From positions 1 to 64,000 of the IMG/VR virus record IMGVR_UViG_3300008954_003018: a stretch of 64,000 bases of DNA; one strand, written 5' to 3'. The stretch comes from a virus. A program made the translations under genes and the position numbers. Positions 28,501-38,300 of the stretch are shown here, in pieces; within the stretch, counting starts at the first letter, position 1; every line of letters starts with the position of its first letter. The notes beneath the pieces are model-generated. The model saw nothing but the letters and a program-made list of their open reading frames with translations. It was not told the DNA's origin and did no database searches.

Positions 28501-30527
28501 GAGGCTTACGGAATATGTACAGATCATTGAAAAGTGGACAGCCTATGCCAACTGGTTTAGGTGGCGAAATTACCCCAAGGCTGGCTCATTGGTCAGAATC
28601 TCCGGTGTTGGCGAGGCTAGCTCCAAAAACAATAGACGCGGCGCAGTCTGCAGAGCTAATGCGCCAGGCGAAAGCCGCAACTGATCCTACGCAGTTGGCC
28701 AAAGGAGCAGTAGTTGGGCCCGGGGCACTTCCGGGTGGTGAGCAAATAATACGTCCATATGAAATACCAACGCCCAAGGGGCCAAAGCCGTTTGAGCCGG
28801 TAAGAGTCGACGTAGAAAAAAGCGAAGCCTTTAAACACATTCATCAACAAGTTAAGGCTTTAAAAGATTGGCATCAAGCTAATTTTGGTGCAAGGAATTC
28901 GGTCGAAATTGAAAATATCAAAAAAGGAATAACACAACAAGCGGTAACTGGTAGGCTTTATGACCTAGAAGACCTCAAACATATAATCATCGATCTTAAA
29001 ACTAGTGGCGGTTGGGCAAGAAATCCATTTGCGGAGCTTTCACAAATAAAATATGATCCTAGGTTACTTGAAGAATCCTTAGACAGCTTGAAAAACGTTG
29101 TTCTAGGAAAATTACAGAGTTTATTAAACGAAGACAAAGATATAGTTCTGGAAGAAATAAAGCCGCCCAAGCCCTACAAACCCAAGACTGTCAATTATAA
29201 ATTTTCGTTTGGAAGAATTGGAGAGGAGCCTTTAGAAGAGCGTGATGGCGACAAACTTCATTATGGAGCATCGATGAATAAGCCTGTTTTGGCTTTTATC
29301 AATCTTGTTCTGGCCAAAAGAAAAGTCAAGCAACAGCAAACAGGAAAACCAATTAGAGCGCTAACTGATAAAGAGCTTTCAGATTTGATTACATATACAA
29401 ATTACAAAGGTGGCTCAAATAAGGTTAATAGAGCTTTAAGCAATCTTCGTTATAATCCAAAAAATCCAAAAAACGATAGAGATTACTATAAAAAACTCAG
29501 CAAACAAGTAGGAATAACACAAGAACAAACACGAGAAATGTTAAAAGAACTTGAAATTGATAATGTAATTGGTGGCGTTCGATGGGGTGGGGCGAACAAC
29601 AGGCAATCGCCGCGGGGTTATAGCCAATTCATGTCTAAAATGCTACAATATAAGTCCAATCCGGATTCTGAATTTCATGATGAGGCCACTAAAGTATTAT
29701 ATTATATGCAACACCGGCATGACAAGAGGAATACTGGTGCAAAAGGTTTAAAAAAATATTTAAATAAAAGACTAGAGAAAGAAGGGTATGGCAAAGATGC
29801 CATACAAACAATATATGGAAAAGGCGGATATGTAAAGGGTACCCTAAACTACTCCATCGTTATAAATGATAAATATGTCCTATCTTTGTATACAAAGTCT
29901 AAAAAACCTAAAGCATCTTCATATAAAATGAGACCAGACTTACATAAGATATCGGCTGATATTATCTTACGTAACCTCGATCCAGAAGAGTTAGGTGTTG
30001 GTGGTTATGATCGATTAAAACAGGACACGGAAATAGAAGGCTGGAATCAAAGAGAGATGGATAGAGTAGAGAAACTAGCTACTTGGGATGTTATTTCACC
30101 AGAGGACATGATGTCTGCACAAAAAATTGATGCACTAGTACCTCAAGAGGTGGACAAAGCAGTTGACCTAGATAGAGCAGAAGAGGAGCCAGATCTGCCA
30201 TTGAGCAAAGAAAGACTAAATGAAGAAAAGCAACATATTGCGGTTGATATTGTACTAAAGTATAATAACGACTTTTCATTCTATGGCTATGTGTTAAATC
30301 AAATTAGAGCAATTGATGGAATTACAATTGCAAAGGCGGATGAAGCTGGTGTTGTAGATGTTTCGCCCGAACGTCAACAAATTTTATTGCACCTTAAGTT
30401 TATGCCAATTGGCTCACTTTCACGTTATTTTTGGTATCTAAAAAATGAGCTAAAGAAGATACAGGATGCCAGTGGCGACAAGATCGACAGTGTACAAATT
30501 CGCGGAATCCCACGACAAATAGATTAA
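25539..30527 (+). CDS. 1662-aa virion-like protein: metallopeptidase plus beta-lactamase-like domain
   Basis: Residues 10-75 match the module at the start of the previous protein. A zinc-peptidase motif LGTLAHEVGHGFSYDP lies near 243-258. A type A tag NKINKIISEEIEKMLLEAP sits near 487-505, followed by a long Gly/Pro-rich region. Near 1242-1250 GASMNKPVLAF gives an SxxK motif, near 1291 GGSNKVNRAL an SxN-like motif, near 1364 SPRGYSQFMSKML and near 1424 GKGGYVKG a KxG-like motif: the order of a class A beta-lactamase/DD-peptidase fold. The C-terminal 100 residues (IVLKYNNDFSFYGYVLNQIR) form a separate alpha/beta domain. Peptidoglycan processing on entry or exit is the likely role; the metallopeptidase target is unknown. 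Probable internal cleavage at tag sites. Confidence 0.78.
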   Translation: MKKKKITIKMNESKSKLPSTLSKIGKPRPPGPSLKLPVIRPDLLKIGSPTISNTPRAVDAPLEGEFVYKPYDPDVLKPEVHLMPKPPETPDLARGKQPDYDWLESEVTPAAPVETPVIEPWESPLRLDDRQPLMAAREEEKLVNGLKNFLAKEYSSGRYKEKWLDAGVPEKVYDELVLPRVIKKINATPIIISSQTPDGLNPEIWERAGGVYAPPGATGTPWGSVQIRTPSDIAKYSTGGMSTLGTLAHEVGHGFSYDPYLVAIYNKFRSAPNPAQEFLANKALVRSGIPAEIIPYLKSHGLSAAQQGLYRYYPPEHAQSIYIPTATLAQMQAYELDSLLDLGQHGGQIGDRLTPGELLGYKWAQNFKKYRAGDTSPEVKEAALQEYKWRSNIEEIYADVKAVDAILKRPMTGNDIRETCMGVRTVGSAAINAVPSFRDFLNCKHPEKAASIFNKIVQIGIAGTGAAAVGASEGDGSQSLKEDTQNKINKIISEEIEKMLLEAPVIPASFADYLDTPHAAALRRKMDFLGSKHSLPYPQSMDVRPKEEIGGGYTDEFGLKHQKGSQRVTPGEQLKHEIAMGGMNWKQGVPGYYLPWGGPKDPKDPRGAPRGWIYQGPGTREGGGSTPVPPQRMGGSSALKKDPSGYFQRFGKGKRTWSGVPRGKNKGLRYGYIPGSELKAKVDEYTKTRNIHKDLEDETWQNYRGRSSFFSEDSGDLDGPIVRSYQDPKTGKWHQTTIVPMADPYRQGPDPSKEGKSSWLDLFTGGGSGVGWTGMPHTGPSASRQLELNKERMRRCANDPKCLDKLKSKWEKSKYFPGATEGFGNLPLMWPGWEQLTDYWTGIQSPGTHRAALPDESSYLRHLGVPKKATQKVFNKKDWHYLNDREKEVASFNYWERKENKDRIPELLKKQESGDLTDRERLELKGLTYVKEFSKIADKYKKAMGPGYEYSNPAYAGDVPYQFNLFTDPIEVTPAGIPAMLWRGLAKGGLRNMYRSLKSGQPMPTGLGGEITPRLAHWSESPVLARLAPKTIDAAQSAELMRQAKAATDPTQLAKGAVVGPGALPGGEQIIRPYEIPTPKGPKPFEPVRVDVEKSEAFKHIHQQVKALKDWHQANFGARNSVEIENIKKGITQQAVTGRLYDLEDLKHIIIDLKTSGGWARNPFAELSQIKYDPRLLEESLDSLKNVVLGKLQSLLNEDKDIVLEEIKPPKPYKPKTVNYKFSFGRIGEEPLEERDGDKLHYGASMNKPVLAFINLVLAKRKVKQQQTGKPIRALTDKELSDLITYTNYKGGSNKVNRALSNLRYNPKNPKNDRDYYKKLSKQVGITQEQTREMLKELEIDNVIGGVRWGGANNRQSPRGYSQFMSKMLQYKSNPDSEFHDEATKVLYYMQHRHDKRNTGAKGLKKYLNKRLEKEGYGKDAIQTIYGKGGYVKGTLNYSIVINDKYVLSLYTKSKKPKASSYKMRPDLHKISADIILRNLDPEELGVGGYDRLKQDTEIEGWNQREMDRVEKLATWDVISPEDMMSAQKIDALVPQEVDKAVDLDRAEEEPDLPLSKERLNEEKQHIAVDIVLKYNNDFSFYGYVLNQIRAIDGITIAKADEAGVVDVSPERQQILLHLKFMPIGSLSRYFWYLKNELKKIQDASGDKIDSVQIRGIPRQID

Positions 30528-30553
30528 TTATTTTTATAAACTAAAGAAAACGC

Positions 30554-30581
30554 TTGTTTTTTTGTTAAGTTGTGTTATACT
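30554..30581 (+). promoter_or_regulatory. sigma70-like promoter
   Basis: TTGTTT 30554-30559, 16-bp spacer, TATACT 30576-30581, with TATATAG downstream as in early promoters. A weak -35 but the only candidate in front of the lipoprotein gene. Confidence 0.55.
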
Positions 30582-30602
30582 TATATATAGAGGGCTTGTG
30601 CG

Positions 30603-32747
30603 TTGTTTATTAAAAAGCTACTTTCCTTAATACTTTGTTTCTTTATAATTTTATTTTTTATCGTTTCATGTACAGATGAACAAGGAGGGGGCAGTGGGAA
30701 AAATGATGAAGATTTATATGCGTACCCCGAAATTTCTACAAAAGATACTTCTGAAGATTCTGAGGATGTATCTGAATCTGAAGACGCGACTGAAGAAGTA
30801 GAAGAAGATACCTACTCTGTTTGGACCGATCCTTGTGTTGACTGCGCTTGGTATTTTTGTGGCAACCTAGATGTCATATGGCAAAAACAAATTTGTATCA
30901 ATAACTGTGATGATCCCCCTACAATTGTTTTTGAAGGTGAGTGCGAAGAGCACTTAGAATGCAATCCCGCACAACTAATTTTAGAAGCAAACATTCCATG
31001 CACAACAGAAGATGGATATCCAGGCACAAAAGACAAGCTTTGCAACAAAGGGCAAATACAATATACAGACTGTAAATCAAGCTGCTCAGAGGAGATCTGT
31101 GACCTTTTAGACAACGATTGTGATGGTGACATCGATGAAGGCGTAAAGAACGCTTGTGGAGAGTGTGGGGACGTCCCAGAGGAGGTTTGTGACTTCATAG
31201 ATAATGATTGTGATGGCGTAATTGACAATGGTGTCGCAAATGCGTGTGGTGGATGTGGAAAAGAACCAGAAGAGATATGTAATGGAATAGACGATAATTG
31301 TGATGGTGAAATTGATGAAGGTCAATTAAATGCGTGTGGAAAATGTGGACCAGTTGATGATGAAATTTGTGATGGTATTGATAATGATTGCAACGGATTG
31401 ATTGATGAAGATTTGATAGGAAAGTGTTCTACAGACTGTGAAGAAAATTTAAAATATTGTGTAGGTGGTCAGTGGATATGTACAGCAAAACAACCGCAAC
31501 CGGAAGTATGTAATGGATTAGATGATGATTGTGACGGAAAAGCAGATGAAGGCTTAGATTGCTTGTGCACAATACAAGACATTGGTGTTTTATTTCCATG
31601 CCAAGAGGGTCCTTTGGTTTGCGGTGCGGGATATAAGACGTGTGAATGTGTTGATCCCAGCGATCCAACATGTGCCGAACTGCAGTTAACAGAGTGTTTA
31701 GCTGTATGTCATTGGCTTCCACAAACTACTGCACCCGGGACAATTTGCGATAAATATTTAGGTGAAGTAAAGCCAGAAGAATGTAATAATCATGATGACA
31801 ACTGTAATCAACAAGTGGATGAAAACTTATTTGCAGGTTGTTATAGTGGGCCGCCAAAAACAATGTATGTTGGAATATGTATACCAGGCGAAATGACGTG
31901 TTCTGCGGGCAGTTGGGGCAATTATGATGATAACAATCAATTCATTAAAAAACTGTGCTTAGGAGAGGTTACGCCGGAGCCAGAGGACATATGCAATGGT
32001 ACAGATACAAATTGCGACGGTAAAATTGATGAAGACAAAGAATTAGAGCCTACAGACATATTGTTTATTGTTGATTTGTCTGGATCTATGGTTGAAGAGA
32101 TTAATGCGGTCATGACTGCTCTTAATAAGTTTGCAGCACACTACAGTGATTCCGATGTAGTAAAATGGGGCTTAGTTTTTACAGCGGCGCAAGATCCAAC
32201 ATGGAGCGAGCGCGTTGTTTTGCAAACAGACCTAGTTGATTTTCAAACCTTTGTTAACACATTCCAAAACTCTGGCTTTAGTCTAACCGGAGGGAACGAA
32301 CAAAATTATGATGCAATTTACCTAGCTATTCATAATTTGGTTGCAGACGCCGATCTTCCTTATAAAATCTCTGATTTACAATGGGGCTGGGGATCTGTCG
32401 AATCAGTACCTCCCAAGGACCAATGGAACATTAGTTGGCGTGATGATGCAAAGCATGTCATAATTTTATTTTCCGACGAAGAAGGTCAATCTTATTTGAC
32501 ACCGGCACTCACTGAGGCAGATATGGTTAATATGATTAATGCTGCTGATGAGTTGGCTGTATATACTTTCACTTCTCCGATGGTAATGAGCAGTGGGTGG
32601 GGGAATTCTTACGTACCGCTGGCTCAGGCAGGCGTTGGTGGAAAAGTTTATGAATTAACGATGAAGGCCATTGAAATGTATAACAGTCTTTTAGAAATTC
32701 TAGATGAGACTGCATGTGGAAATAGCGTAAAAAATAATAATCCTTGA
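30603..32747 (+). CDS. large lipoprotein with MopE-type repeats and VWA domain
   Basis: 714 residues from TTG. Signal peptide (LILCFFIILFFIVSC) with lipobox, then an acidic Ser/Glu/Asp linker. Between about 160 and 475 there are seven copies of a C(D/N)xxDxxCDGxxDE motif (for example CDFIDNDCDGVIDNG), the MopE-like Asp/Cys metal-binding repeat. From about 482 a VWA domain carries MIDAS DLSGSM. Such proteins are typical of Myxococcota and Bradymonadota surfaces and of no phage structure known to me. It has its own promoter, so it looks like an acquired accessory gene exposed on the host envelope. Confidence 0.85.
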   Translation: MFIKKLLSLILCFFIILFFIVSCTDEQGGGSGKNDEDLYAYPEISTKDTSEDSEDVSESEDATEEVEEDTYSVWTDPCVDCAWYFCGNLDVIWQKQICINNCDDPPTIVFEGECEEHLECNPAQLILEANIPCTTEDGYPGTKDKLCNKGQIQYTDCKSSCSEEICDLLDNDCDGDIDEGVKNACGECGDVPEEVCDFIDNDCDGVIDNGVANACGGCGKEPEEICNGIDDNCDGEIDEGQLNACGKCGPVDDEICDGIDNDCNGLIDEDLIGKCSTDCEENLKYCVGGQWICTAKQPQPEVCNGLDDDCDGKADEGLDCLCTIQDIGVLFPCQEGPLVCGAGYKTCECVDPSDPTCAELQLTECLAVCHWLPQTTAPGTICDKYLGEVKPEECNNHDDNCNQQVDENLFAGCYSGPPKTMYVGICIPGEMTCSAGSWGNYDDNNQFIKKLCLGEVTPEPEDICNGTDTNCDGKIDEDKELEPTDILFIVDLSGSMVEEINAVMTALNKFAAHYSDSDVVKWGLVFTAAQDPTWSERVVLQTDLVDFQTFVNTFQNSGFSLTGGNEQNYDAIYLAIHNLVADADLPYKISDLQWGWGSVESVPPKDQWNISWRDDAKHVIILFSDEEGQSYLTPALTEADMVNMINAADELAVYTFTSPMVMSSGWGNSYVPLAQAGVGGKVYELTMKAIEMYNSLLEILDETACGNSVKNNNP

Positions 32748-32772
32748 CAAAAACAAATTAATATATAAGAAT
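32744..32772 (+). promoter_or_regulatory. possible sigma70 promoter
   Basis: TTGACA 32744-32749 overlapping the lipoprotein stop, 17-bp spacer, AAGAAT 32767-32772 as a poor -10. The ATG follows at 32781. Confidence 0.45.
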
Positions 32773-32780
32773 AGTAATAT

Positions 32781-33176
32781 ATGAAAAACATTAAACTTAA
32801 TAGCATATTGAAAACATGCGATGATTCTAAAATTGAAACCTACATTAACAACATACCAGAACCTTGGAGTCATAATAAAAAAATAGCAGTACTGCTTATA
32901 ACACTAGCCATATTAAATATTTTTGATGCATTGTGCACGCAACATCTTATTTCTGTGGGTGGAATGAAAGAGTTTAATCCACTTATGCTGAGTTTGCTTA
33001 AAATGAGCGATGGTATATTTATTTTTGCAAAGCTGTTTGTTGGCTTCTTAGGTATTGGAATTCTATGGCGTTACAGAGAAAATATTTTAGTATATCTATT
33101 AACAATTCCTCTTGTAATGCTATATACTTTTATTGGGGCAATGCACATAGCTTTGCTTATACGATACTATCAATAA
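32781..33176 (+). CDS. DUF5658-like multi-pass membrane protein
   Basis: 131 residues with three hydrophobic segments (IAVLLITLAILNIFDALCTQ; IFIFAKLFVGFLGIGILW; ILVYLLTIPLVMLYTFIGAM). The first segment ends with D-x-x-x-T-like DALCTQ and is followed by FNPLM, matching the layout of DUF5658. Function unknown. Follows the lipoprotein and may be co-transcribed with it or use its own weak promoter. Confidence 0.65.
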   Translation: MKNIKLNSILKTCDDSKIETYINNIPEPWSHNKKIAVLLITLAILNIFDALCTQHLISVGGMKEFNPLMLSLLKMSDGIFIFAKLFVGFLGIGILWRYRENILVYLLTIPLVMLYTFIGAMHIALLIRYYQ

Positions 33177-33191
33177 AATTGGAAATTAAAT

Positions 33192-33458
33192 ATGAAAACT
33201 ACTATAAAATATGTGGTTGCTAGCGTTTTAGCTTTTGCTATAGGCGCTAGCGGAGCTTATTATGCAACTACACACAAATATGAAGCCAAGATTGTGCAAC
33301 ATCAAAAGACCATTGATGACGCTGCAGCACAAATTAGTTCTTTTTGTGAAGGACAGAAAGTTGGAGACATAAGGATTACTAGGGCTCTATGTGGCGATGT
33401 TAAAGAATATTGTCTCTGTGTACATCCAGATAAATTTCGCGCAGATTTTCATCAATAA
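33192..33458 (+). CDS. small exported Cys-containing protein
   Basis: 88 residues: N-terminal hydrophobic helix (VVASVLAFAIGASGAYYA) as signal or anchor, coiled-coil linker (KIVQHQKTIDDAAAQIS) and a C-terminal part with four cysteines (CEGQK, CGDVKEYCLC). Probably periplasmic and anchored. No family recognised. Confidence 0.6.
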   Translation: MKTTIKYVVASVLAFAIGASGAYYATTHKYEAKIVQHQKTIDDAAAQISSFCEGQKVGDIRITRALCGDVKEYCLCVHPDKFRADFHQ

Positions 33459-33491
33459 CGTTCTGTTATAATGGTATAAAGCAATTGCTTA

Positions 33492-33503
33492 AACTATTTA
33501 TTT
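33492..33503 (+). promoter_or_regulatory. AACTATTTATTT motif (putative late promoter)
   Basis: 15 bases before the ATG at 33519, which also has AGAGG. Confidence 0.58.
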
Positions 33504-33518
33504 ACAGAGGTTTTTTGT

Positions 33519-35390
33519 ATGTCGTCCAAAAATGTATATACTCTTTTCAAAACATTGCGTGAGTACCTTAGTGAAGAAACGGTACAACTAGATATATCCT
33601 TACCAGAAGAAGAAAATGTCGGAGAAATTGAAGCCAAAGAAGCTCGATGGGTCGATAACTTATCTGATAGTGACCCGGGCGTATTCAATTTAAAGCTAGT
33701 AAAATCACAATTCAAGTCTCCCAAAAAAGATATGCTACAGGAACAGGGTTTACATGGATTTGACTTGCCATGGGCGTGGAAAGATAAAATATTAGCACTG
33801 GCTCCGCCTGCAGAACCTGTGGATTCAGTTCCGGGCGGCGTGATTCTTCCCGGACCTCAAAAAGCCAAAGAAAATCCACTCAAAGGCACAGATTTGGAGC
33901 ACATCCAGCCAGAAGTGACACACCCAAAAGAACTGGCTGGTCAATATATAATAGAGCCTTTCGAAATCACTGCTCGTTCTAAAGAAGAGCAAGATAAAGC
34001 ATATAAAGACTCACTTAAACAAGTTTTTTTACCGCAGTCCGGACTGGAAGATTCTTCTGAGACGGGATATACAGCCGGGCGTAAATGGAGGCAATATGGA
34101 GAGTCGCGAATGGCGCGAATGTTGACTGATGTTGCACAAGAGTGGAAAAATAATCAAGAAGATTTAGTCGACGAAAAGGGAAGGTGGGGCCCCATTGAAT
34201 ATTGGGATGTGTCCAAAAAGGGAGGGGGCGAGTTTCCACCGCATGTCAGCCACCAATCAGGGAGAGATGTTGATATCGCAACGTTTCTCAAATCAAAGGC
34301 CCGCGGCTCTGCTAATATGGCCACCATTAGTACCGTTGATATGTATAGGATGTATAGGTTGGCTGAAATGTATATTAATTGGTCAGCGGATAATCCGGAG
34401 CCGCACTGGATTGACAAAGAAACAGGACTAGCTAAAAATCCGATGGTGATATTCTGGAATCAAGAATTAATTGATGCAACAAGAAAATGGGCAGAAAAAA
34501 AACACAAAGTGAATGGTGAGTGGGTATACAAAAACAATGTCAGCGAAATGACCAATGATGCAATGTTTGGCACGTGCACAAAACGGAATTCTCGGGAGGA
34601 GTGCGTAAAGCGCAAAAAAACATCTGATGTTAACAGGGGGCCGCGGACGTTTCGTCATGAACCTGGACATGCAAACCATTATCATATACGTACAGACCGA
34701 AGTTATGGAAAAAGAAACAAAATAAGATATGCAAACAAAGGTGAAAAACCATCTGTTTATATGCCTCCGCCTGAGCCGGAAGGGTTTGATCCAAAGGTGC
34801 GCATGAAAACTGCAGAGGATGAAGCAAGAGAATGGAAATGGAACGACAAGACACAACAGTGGGAAAATATGTTTGAGGGCGGCGCGGAGCAGGTTTATAA
34901 CGTAGGCGGCGGAGGGCGGCCAGATCAAACAGTCCCAGTACCAGTGCCGACGCAAAAACTGTCGACGGTGCCCCCCAGTAATAAAATTAAAAAAGCGGCA
35001 AAAAAGAAGAGGCGGCACCGGGGCGTTTTTAAAAAGGCACCTAGTGGGCCCGAGACTATGAAAAACCTTATTAAGAGTGGGATATATGGGCCATTGGATG
35101 AGCAGATGGGGGCGCCCATGGATCCTATTCAGCAACAAATTCAAATGTCCGTAATGGCAGCACAAGAACAACTCGGTCCTTTGTTTGGTCAGTTGCAAGG
35201 AATGATTGTGCAAATGCGCACTTTAAACACCCCAGCAGCCAATCAAGAGGTAAAAAAGCAAACTAATAGAATTGAACTAATTACTAATGACTTAAACGAC
35301 GGAGATATTGATGTCATGGCCGCAATTGGTCAATTGGGTAACATTGCAAACGACATGGGCAAGAAAATGCAAAAGTTAACACAAGGGTAG
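33519..35390 (+). CDS. 623-aa virion-like protein with M74 (MepA-type) murein endopeptidase domain
   Basis: N-terminus KNVYTLFKTLREYLSEETV resembles a type B tag with LSE-E. SHQSGRDVDIATF (about 245-257) and GHANHYHIRTD (about 386-396) are the two zinc-ligand blocks of penicillin-insensitive murein endopeptidases (peptidase M74), which cut D,D- and L,D-crosslinks. After about 430 come a Pro/Val linker, a Lys/Arg-rich stretch and a Gln-rich coiled coil (PIQQQIQMSVMAAQEQLGP). Likely a virion-associated peptidoglycan hydrolase or lysis enzyme. Followed four bases later by another large peptidase-bearing protein. Confidence 0.85.
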   Translation: MSSKNVYTLFKTLREYLSEETVQLDISLPEEENVGEIEAKEARWVDNLSDSDPGVFNLKLVKSQFKSPKKDMLQEQGLHGFDLPWAWKDKILALAPPAEPVDSVPGGVILPGPQKAKENPLKGTDLEHIQPEVTHPKELAGQYIIEPFEITARSKEEQDKAYKDSLKQVFLPQSGLEDSSETGYTAGRKWRQYGESRMARMLTDVAQEWKNNQEDLVDEKGRWGPIEYWDVSKKGGGEFPPHVSHQSGRDVDIATFLKSKARGSANMATISTVDMYRMYRLAEMYINWSADNPEPHWIDKETGLAKNPMVIFWNQELIDATRKWAEKKHKVNGEWVYKNNVSEMTNDAMFGTCTKRNSREECVKRKKTSDVNRGPRTFRHEPGHANHYHIRTDRSYGKRNKIRYANKGEKPSVYMPPPEPEGFDPKVRMKTAEDEAREWKWNDKTQQWENMFEGGAEQVYNVGGGGRPDQTVPVPVPTQKLSTVPPSNKIKKAAKKKRRHRGVFKKAPSGPETMKNLIKSGIYGPLDEQMGAPMDPIQQQIQMSVMAAQEQLGPLFGQLQGMIVQMRTLNTPAANQEVKKQTNRIELITNDLNDGDIDVMAAIGQLGNIANDMGKKMQKLTQG

Positions 35391-35393
35391 ACA

Positions 35394-38300
35394 ATGTTAG
35401 ATATATTTAATGAATCAGAACATCCTTTAGAGGGGCTAGAAGAATTAATTCAAGATCTTTTTTCATTTTCTAATGAAAGATTTGGATTCCAGAGACCTCC
35501 CAGTTTATTTCTTAGGTCTGATTCAGAAAACGCAAAAAACGCATTAGGTAGAACCGGTTCTTACGACCCGTCAAAAATGGAAATTATGATCTTTGTAGAT
35601 AAGCGACACCCAAAAGATATTTTGCGCTCTATATCTCACGAACTAATCCACCATATGCAAAACTTAAGAGGTGATTTTGAACATGAATTCGACACATCAG
35701 AAGGATATGCCCAAAACGATCCACACCTAAGAAACATGGAAGAAGAGGCTTATTCTGCTGGAAATCTGTGTTTCAGAGATTGGGAAGACTCACGAAAACA
35801 ACAATTAGCAGAATCAATATGTTATAACAATATTATAGGAGGAGATGACATGTCAGAGGATAAAAGAATTCCACTGAAAGAGTGGAAAAATGCAGAACTT
35901 AATTCACAATTGATGAAGAAGTTTGGTCTTGTAAATGAAGAATCAGGTGCAGGAGCCGAGCAACTTTATCACGAAGAAACCACTGCAGAAAATGTTAGTG
36001 GCGAAGAAACCCTAGAAGAAGACGAAGAACCAGAGAGTACCAACTTCTCTACAACCTTAAATGAGAGAAAAGAACTTGTTGTAGAGAAGAGGGCTGAATA
36101 TTATCGTGCTCCAGGGGAAAATTATAGATTTGATCGGGATGAAGCCAATAAAGGCAAGGGTGGAGTGTATTCGCAAAATATTGCGCAAGTATATGATCGC
36201 TGTGTTGCAGAGGAAGATCAAGATTGTATAGACGATCTTGAAATGTCCGGAGATATATATCAATGGGCTGACCGGCAGGGTAGAGCAGCCAAAAAGGCAA
36301 AACAATATTGTATATGGGGCCATTGCTTTCCCCTGTCTTCTAAAAAGAAGCCAAAAGGGAAGCCTAAAAAGAAGCCAAAAGGGACATATCAAGAAGGTAT
36401 TGCATCCTATCTCCCTGTCCACCCTGACAAGCTTAAAACACTTTTAAACGAAGGCTGGCTTGAAGATTGGTGGCGAAGTTCCACAGGGCAATCCGGACAG
36501 TCTATTCAAGTGGGGCCCGGCCAGAAACAATACCAGAAGGTTCTGAATCAAGGCGCTTGGGTTGATGTTCCGAAGGGTACGTATGAACTTCCGGATTATG
36601 TTACACCTGCAGACGTGGCGCCTTATATGTATCATAAAGGTGGAAATCCGGCGGCAGAGGCCGCAGAGCATGCCAAACGACGGCTAAATCCATCATATGG
36701 AGCGGTGGATTTTCACGCCCCTCTAAAAGCCGGTCCTTCTGACGTCGAGATGATTCGTAGACATCAGAACCCTAGGCAAAACATGGCATATGCCAATCAG
36801 CAAATTGCTAAATTACCGGGTGGAAAACAAAGGATGACTACTTTAACCCCCACTGAAGAATTTGCTATAGACATGGGATTAAGCGCGCTCGATATATACG
36901 GTGGTTTTGGGGCGCTAAAATGGGCTAGAGCAATGAAAGCAGCTAAAGCAGCAGAAGAAGCGGCAAGGGTATCCAGAATTGTGAAATCTGGGGAGAAAGT
37001 GGCGCCAAAATTTGGTGTACCTCCGGAATTACCACCACCTCGAAAACCTGCTGAGTTGCCGCACACAGTTATTGATCCAGATGATGTATATTACATACTC
37101 GATGACGCCGACATTATATCTTCAACGAAATCAAAGCCTGTGCAGCCTCCGCCAGTGCCAAAACCCGTGCGACCACCGCCGGTACCGGTCGAAAAGGCGG
37201 CGATGAGTCTAGATGACCTTCCGGTGGTGACTGCGGCAATGAGAGGCGAAGAAGCGGCGCAACTTAGTAAGTGGCAAAGAATTAAAGATTGGACTAAAGA
37301 TTTGCCCGTTAAAATAAAAGAGGCATCCGGAAAGGCATGGGAGGCTACAAAAACAGGAGCAAGAAAGACAGGTGAATATTTAGATCCCAGGACTACGAAA
37401 TTTCCTACCACATTCAATCAACTTCTTGGGCCGGGTAAACAAAAGTTCTTCAGTAATAGAACTGCATTGAACCTTTTTGCTACTGCAGCTGGAACCGGTG
37501 CTAGCGCAGAAGCTCTATATTATTGGTTTGGTGGCGATGGTCCGTTCATTGAACATGAAGAGGGTAAGAATTATCCATCAAACGCTATCTTACAAAAAGA
37601 TCCAAAATCAGGTGAGGTGGTTTCTTATTACCTAACCCGAGAACAGTTTATGGGCGAACCCAGATCGTTTTTTGATCGTACACCAGATCCCACAAAGTTC
37701 GTTAAAGTGTGGACTACAAATGGCAGAGAAGCCAATGATTTAGTTGAAGGTCTTTACGCAGAACAGCACAGAAAAGAGTTTTTTGCTAAGGTTGGTAATT
37801 CTGAAGCTTCTATGAAAGATTACACAGAACTCCGAGAGAAACAACTAGCAGGATTTAAACAATTATATGATGACGGTCGCGTAAATAAAGCGGTGCTTGA
37901 TGCAAAACTAAGACAAATAATGGCAGAATACAAATTAGTAACTAAAACGAAGGAGAAGAGTAAAGTTGATTGGCAACTGACAACACCCGAGCAAAAAGAA
38001 CTTGTCCGGACTTATTTAAGATCATTAATGTTAGAAGATTATGTCCGAGAGTTTGGGCCGGGTGCAGTTCCAGGGATTGGAGAAATATACACGTTCACAG
38101 ACTATAAAGGTCAAAGAGTAAAGATAGAAAGCTCTGAGGATGATGGCGATAGTTACGGCATAAAAATAATTGGAGTTGAAGATCCTGATGGTGACGGCCC
38201 CTTAACAAAAAAAGATGCGGAAGAGAAAATAAAAAGAAACTGGGTGCTTGGACATATTGGGGGTCGCGAAGATCAGTGGTCTCAAGGAATGCATTTCCCA

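Noticed and set aside
34467-35213. 248-residue open frame on the minus strand
   Set aside because: Antisense shadow of the M74 protein; composition is Cys/Phe/His-biased and no start signal is seen.
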